A stretch of DNA of 7,147 bases from Candidatus Scatosoma pullistercoris (GTDB taxonomy: Bacteria; Bacillota; Clostridia; Christensenellales; Borkfalkiaceae), in contig DVMZ01000002.1 of assembly GCA_018714725.1 (NCBI GenBank), forward strand, positions 1-7,147. Reading direction: 5' to 3'. Each line of letters starts with the position of its first letter. The stretch's first letter is position 1. The notes under the pieces are model-generated. The model made no database searches. It was not told the DNA's origin and saw only the letters and a list, made by a program, of their open reading frames with translations. The position numbers and the translations under genes are program-made. Positions 5,410-7,147 of this stretch are shown here, piece by piece.

Positions 5410-6891
5410 TTATTTTTTCCCTTTACCGGCCGTTTCGGTCTTCACGGCGTCCGCCTTGCCCGAAACGTTTCCGGTCTCCTCTTCGGCTCTTTTCCCTTCC
5501 GCGGAGTTCTTCTGAGGCGCCACGATCTTAGGCAGAGAGAGCCCCGCCATATTGTAGACCTCTTCGAGGGGCGGCAGGCTCTTGAGCATGCCGGACAGGA
5601 AATTTGCCGTGGAGGTTTTCCCGTCCCCGTCGCCGCCGTTGTCCCAGACGGTGACTTTGTCGATCTTGAGATTGGAAATCGCCTTGACCTGTTCGGAGAC
5701 GATGGCCTCGAGTTTCTCGGTGATCATCAGCCGCACGGCCTCGTCTGCGGTTCCGGACGCCTTGACGATATCGGCAAGACCTTCCGCCTGACGGGACAGT
5801 TTTTCGCGGATACCGCGGGCTTCCGCTTCCATTTTCGCATAGATAGCGTCGGCCTCACCCTTTGCCTTGCGGCGGATCTGTTCGGCCTGCGCTTCCGCTT
5901 CGATTTCCATTTTGCGTTTTTCAATTTCCGCGGCGACGATGATATCGGCCTGGCGGGTAGCTTCTTCCCTTGCGGCACGGGCGACTTCGGCCTGTTGCTG
6001 CGCGGCGTAGGATTCTTCCAGCGCCTTTGCTTCCTGCACTTTTTCCGCGGTGACGGCGATTTTCAGCGATTCGGCTTCCTTTTCGCGGAGGATAGCCTTG
6101 GACTGCGCGATTTCGGCTTTTGCCTTATTTTCGCCGGCGATTGCGGCGGATTCGGCCTCGGCGACGGAGATACGCTCCTGCATTTTGGCGTTTGCCTGAC
6201 CGATGGAACCCTTTTTATCCTCTTCGGCGACGGAAATTCTCGCGTCGTTGATGGCCTTTGCGGCCGCTTCTTTTCCGAGCGCGATGATATATCCCGATTC
6301 ATCGGAAATATCGGTGACGTTGACGTTGATGAGTTTCAGACCGATCTTTTTGAGTTCGCCTTCGACGTTGCGGGAAATGGCGTCGAGGAACTTATCGCGG
6401 TCGGTATTGATTTCCTCGATTTCCATGGTCGCGATGACGAGACGCAGCTGACCGAAGATGATATCCTTTGCAAGATCGGAAATATTCTGCAAAGTGAGTC
6501 CGAGCAACCTTTCCGCGGCATTCTGCATAATCGCGGGATCGGTGGAAATACCGACGGTGAAGATACAGGGCACGTCGATGCGGATATTCTGTTTGGACAG
6601 AGCGCTTTTCAAATCCACGCTGATAGACAGCGGCGTGAGATCGAGATAAGTATATTTCTGCACAAAGGGCACGATGAACGCGATACCGCCGTGCACACAT
6701 TTAGAGCTTTTATAAGTCCCGTCGTTATTTTTCCTGTTTTTACCGTAAACGACCAACACTTTATCGGGCGGACAAGTTTTCACCCTGGTCATAAGCATGA
6801 GCAAGAGCATCACGACGATGAGGACGGCCACGACGACGAGGATAATCCCGACGCTGCCGGAGTCCAATGCAAGCAAACCGTTCTTTACCAT
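5410..6891 (-). CDS. floT: Flotillin family SPFH-domain membrane scaffold protein (FloT-like)
   Basis: This 493-residue protein is close in length to FloT of Bacillus subtilis (about 509). An N-terminal membrane segment (13-36) is followed by the SPFH/Band 7 domain (about 37-215; CPPDKVLVVYG at 40-50, ending near NVTDISDESGYI at 191-202). A long Ala/Glu/Lys-rich coiled coil with the flotillin EA pattern spans 207-372. A C-terminal segment with ISNLKIDKVTVWDNGG (405-420) and FLSGMLKSLPPLEEVYNMAG (431-450) is typical of the oligomerisation end, and a polar Lys/Glu tail covers 456-493. Flotillins organise functional membrane microdomains and scaffold signalling and envelope proteins at the cytoplasmic face. 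ATG at 6891 has AAGGAG (6903-6908) 11 bases upstream. An NfeD-type partner, common next to bacterial flotillins, is not present downstream; instead the FG-repeat membrane protein follows. The gene symbol rests on architecture and length, not on orthology testing. Confidence 0.93.
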   Translation of the reverse strand: MVKNGLLALDSGSVGIILVVVAVLIVVMLLLMLMTRVKTCPPDKVLVVYGKNRKNNDGTYKSSKCVHGGIAFIVPFVQKYTYLDLTPLSISVDLKSALSKQNIRIDVPCIFTVGISTDPAIMQNAAERLLGLTLQNISDLAKDIIFGQLRLVIATMEIEEINTDRDKFLDAISRNVEGELKKIGLKLINVNVTDISDESGYIIALGKEAAAKAINDARISVAEEDKKGSIGQANAKMQERISVAEAESAAIAGENKAKAEIAQSKAILREKEAESLKIAVTAEKVQEAKALEESYAAQQQAEVARAAREEATRQADIIVAAEIEKRKMEIEAEAQAEQIRRKAKGEADAIYAKMEAEARGIREKLSRQAEGLADIVKASGTADEAVRLMITEKLEAIVSEQVKAISNLKIDKVTVWDNGGDGDGKTSTANFLSGMLKSLPPLEEVYNMAGLSLPKIVAPQKNSAEGKRAEEETGNVSGKADAVKTETAGKGKK

Positions 6892-6922
6892 TTTTTCTTA
6901 TTCTCCTTACTTTCATTTTATA

Positions 6923-6951
6923 ATTATATTTCTACGGAGTCTCCTCCGATT
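6923..6951 (-). promoter_or_regulatory. Possible promoter of flotillin (-10 only)
   Basis: A perfect TATAAT (6923-6928, minus strand) lies in an AT-rich stretch just upstream of the flotillin ribosome binding site. The hexamer 17 bases further upstream is AATCGG (6946-6951), which is not a -35 consensus. A small 5-bp hairpin with a GAGA loop (6935-6948) occupies the spacer. Transcription would start near 6916. An alternative sigma factor or activator may be needed; a sigma-W-like pair was sought and not found. Confidence 0.4.
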
Positions 6952-7034
6952 ATTTTTTCTGTCTCCGGCTCCGTTTGCTTCTTTTTTTCATCCGGATTCC
7001 GGGAAAAGTTTCTCAAAAAATCTTCCGTCTATCT

Positions 7035-7131
7035 CCCCGAACCGGGTCAAGGGACGATGTCCCTTGCGGGTGCAGGGCGGCGCCCGCAAAGCCTTGCCGT
7101 CAGGCACCCCGCCGACAGGCGACCCCGAACC
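7035..7131. repeat. Hairpin-rich REP/MITE-like element bounded by 9-base direct repeats
   Basis: CCCCGAACC occurs at 7035-7043 and again at 7123-7131. Between them lie successive inverted repeats: CAAGGGAC-GAT-GTCCCTTG (7048-7066), TTGCGGG with CCCGCAA (7064-7070, 7083-7089), GCCT with AGGC (7091-7105) and CGCC-GACA-GGCG (7110-7121). GGGTC (7044-7048) and GACCC (7121-7125) can close the whole as an outer stem. No coding frame is evident. This density of nested palindromes resembles the small intergenic repeats dispersed in Clostridia genomes. The element may continue past the window edge. Confidence 0.55.
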
Positions 7132-7147
7132 CCACAAAAGCAAGCCG

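Noticed and set aside
6931..6975. Sigma-W-type promoter for flotillin, as known for B. subtilis floT
   Set aside because: A CGTA-like -10 is present near 6933-6936, but no TGAAAC-like -35 lies at the needed 16-base distance.

Overview
The window looks like a chromosomal segment of a GC-rich, spore-forming member of the Bacillota, probably class Clostridia. The basis is a YyaC-family sporulation protein, strong AAGGAG/GGAGG ribosome binding sites, near-consensus sigma-A promoters with 17-base spacers, a preQ1-I riboswitch and a FloT-type flotillin. There is no rRNA, tRNA, CRISPR array or recognisable insertion sequence.

Layout. The left third reads rightward. It holds a sporulation-type promoter and yyaC (143-754), a roughly 300-base polypyrimidine spacer, then a consensus promoter, a preQ1-I riboswitch and queT (1210-1902), a queuosine-precursor transporter S-component with an unusual serine-rich tail. 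A strong 12-bp hairpin terminator (2010-2041) separates queT from the convergent genes. The right two thirds read leftward: flotillin (6891 to 5410), then a membrane protein with a phenylalanine-glycine (FG) repeat N-terminus (5160 to 3760), then a beta-propeller-like protein with a hydrophobic insertion (3511 to 2294). The last gene has its own promoter (3571-3599) and is separated from the FG gene by a 16-bp perfect hairpin. A divergent promoter at the left edge serves a gene outside the window. The right edge carries a compact hairpin-rich element bounded by 9-base direct repeats.

How it works together. queT appears to be controlled by its own ligand class: the transcript should begin almost at the first base of the aptamer, and the pseudoknot helix can cover the ribosome binding site. 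The three leftward genes may form a membrane-associated module: a flotillin scaffold, a protein with a long acidic FG-rich cytoplasmic arm anchored by a two-helix hairpin, and a propeller that seems to contact the membrane. The usual bacterial flotillin partner (NfeD) is absent from this window. I recognise neither the FG protein nor the propeller protein as a named family, and this trio is the best candidate here for something undescribed.
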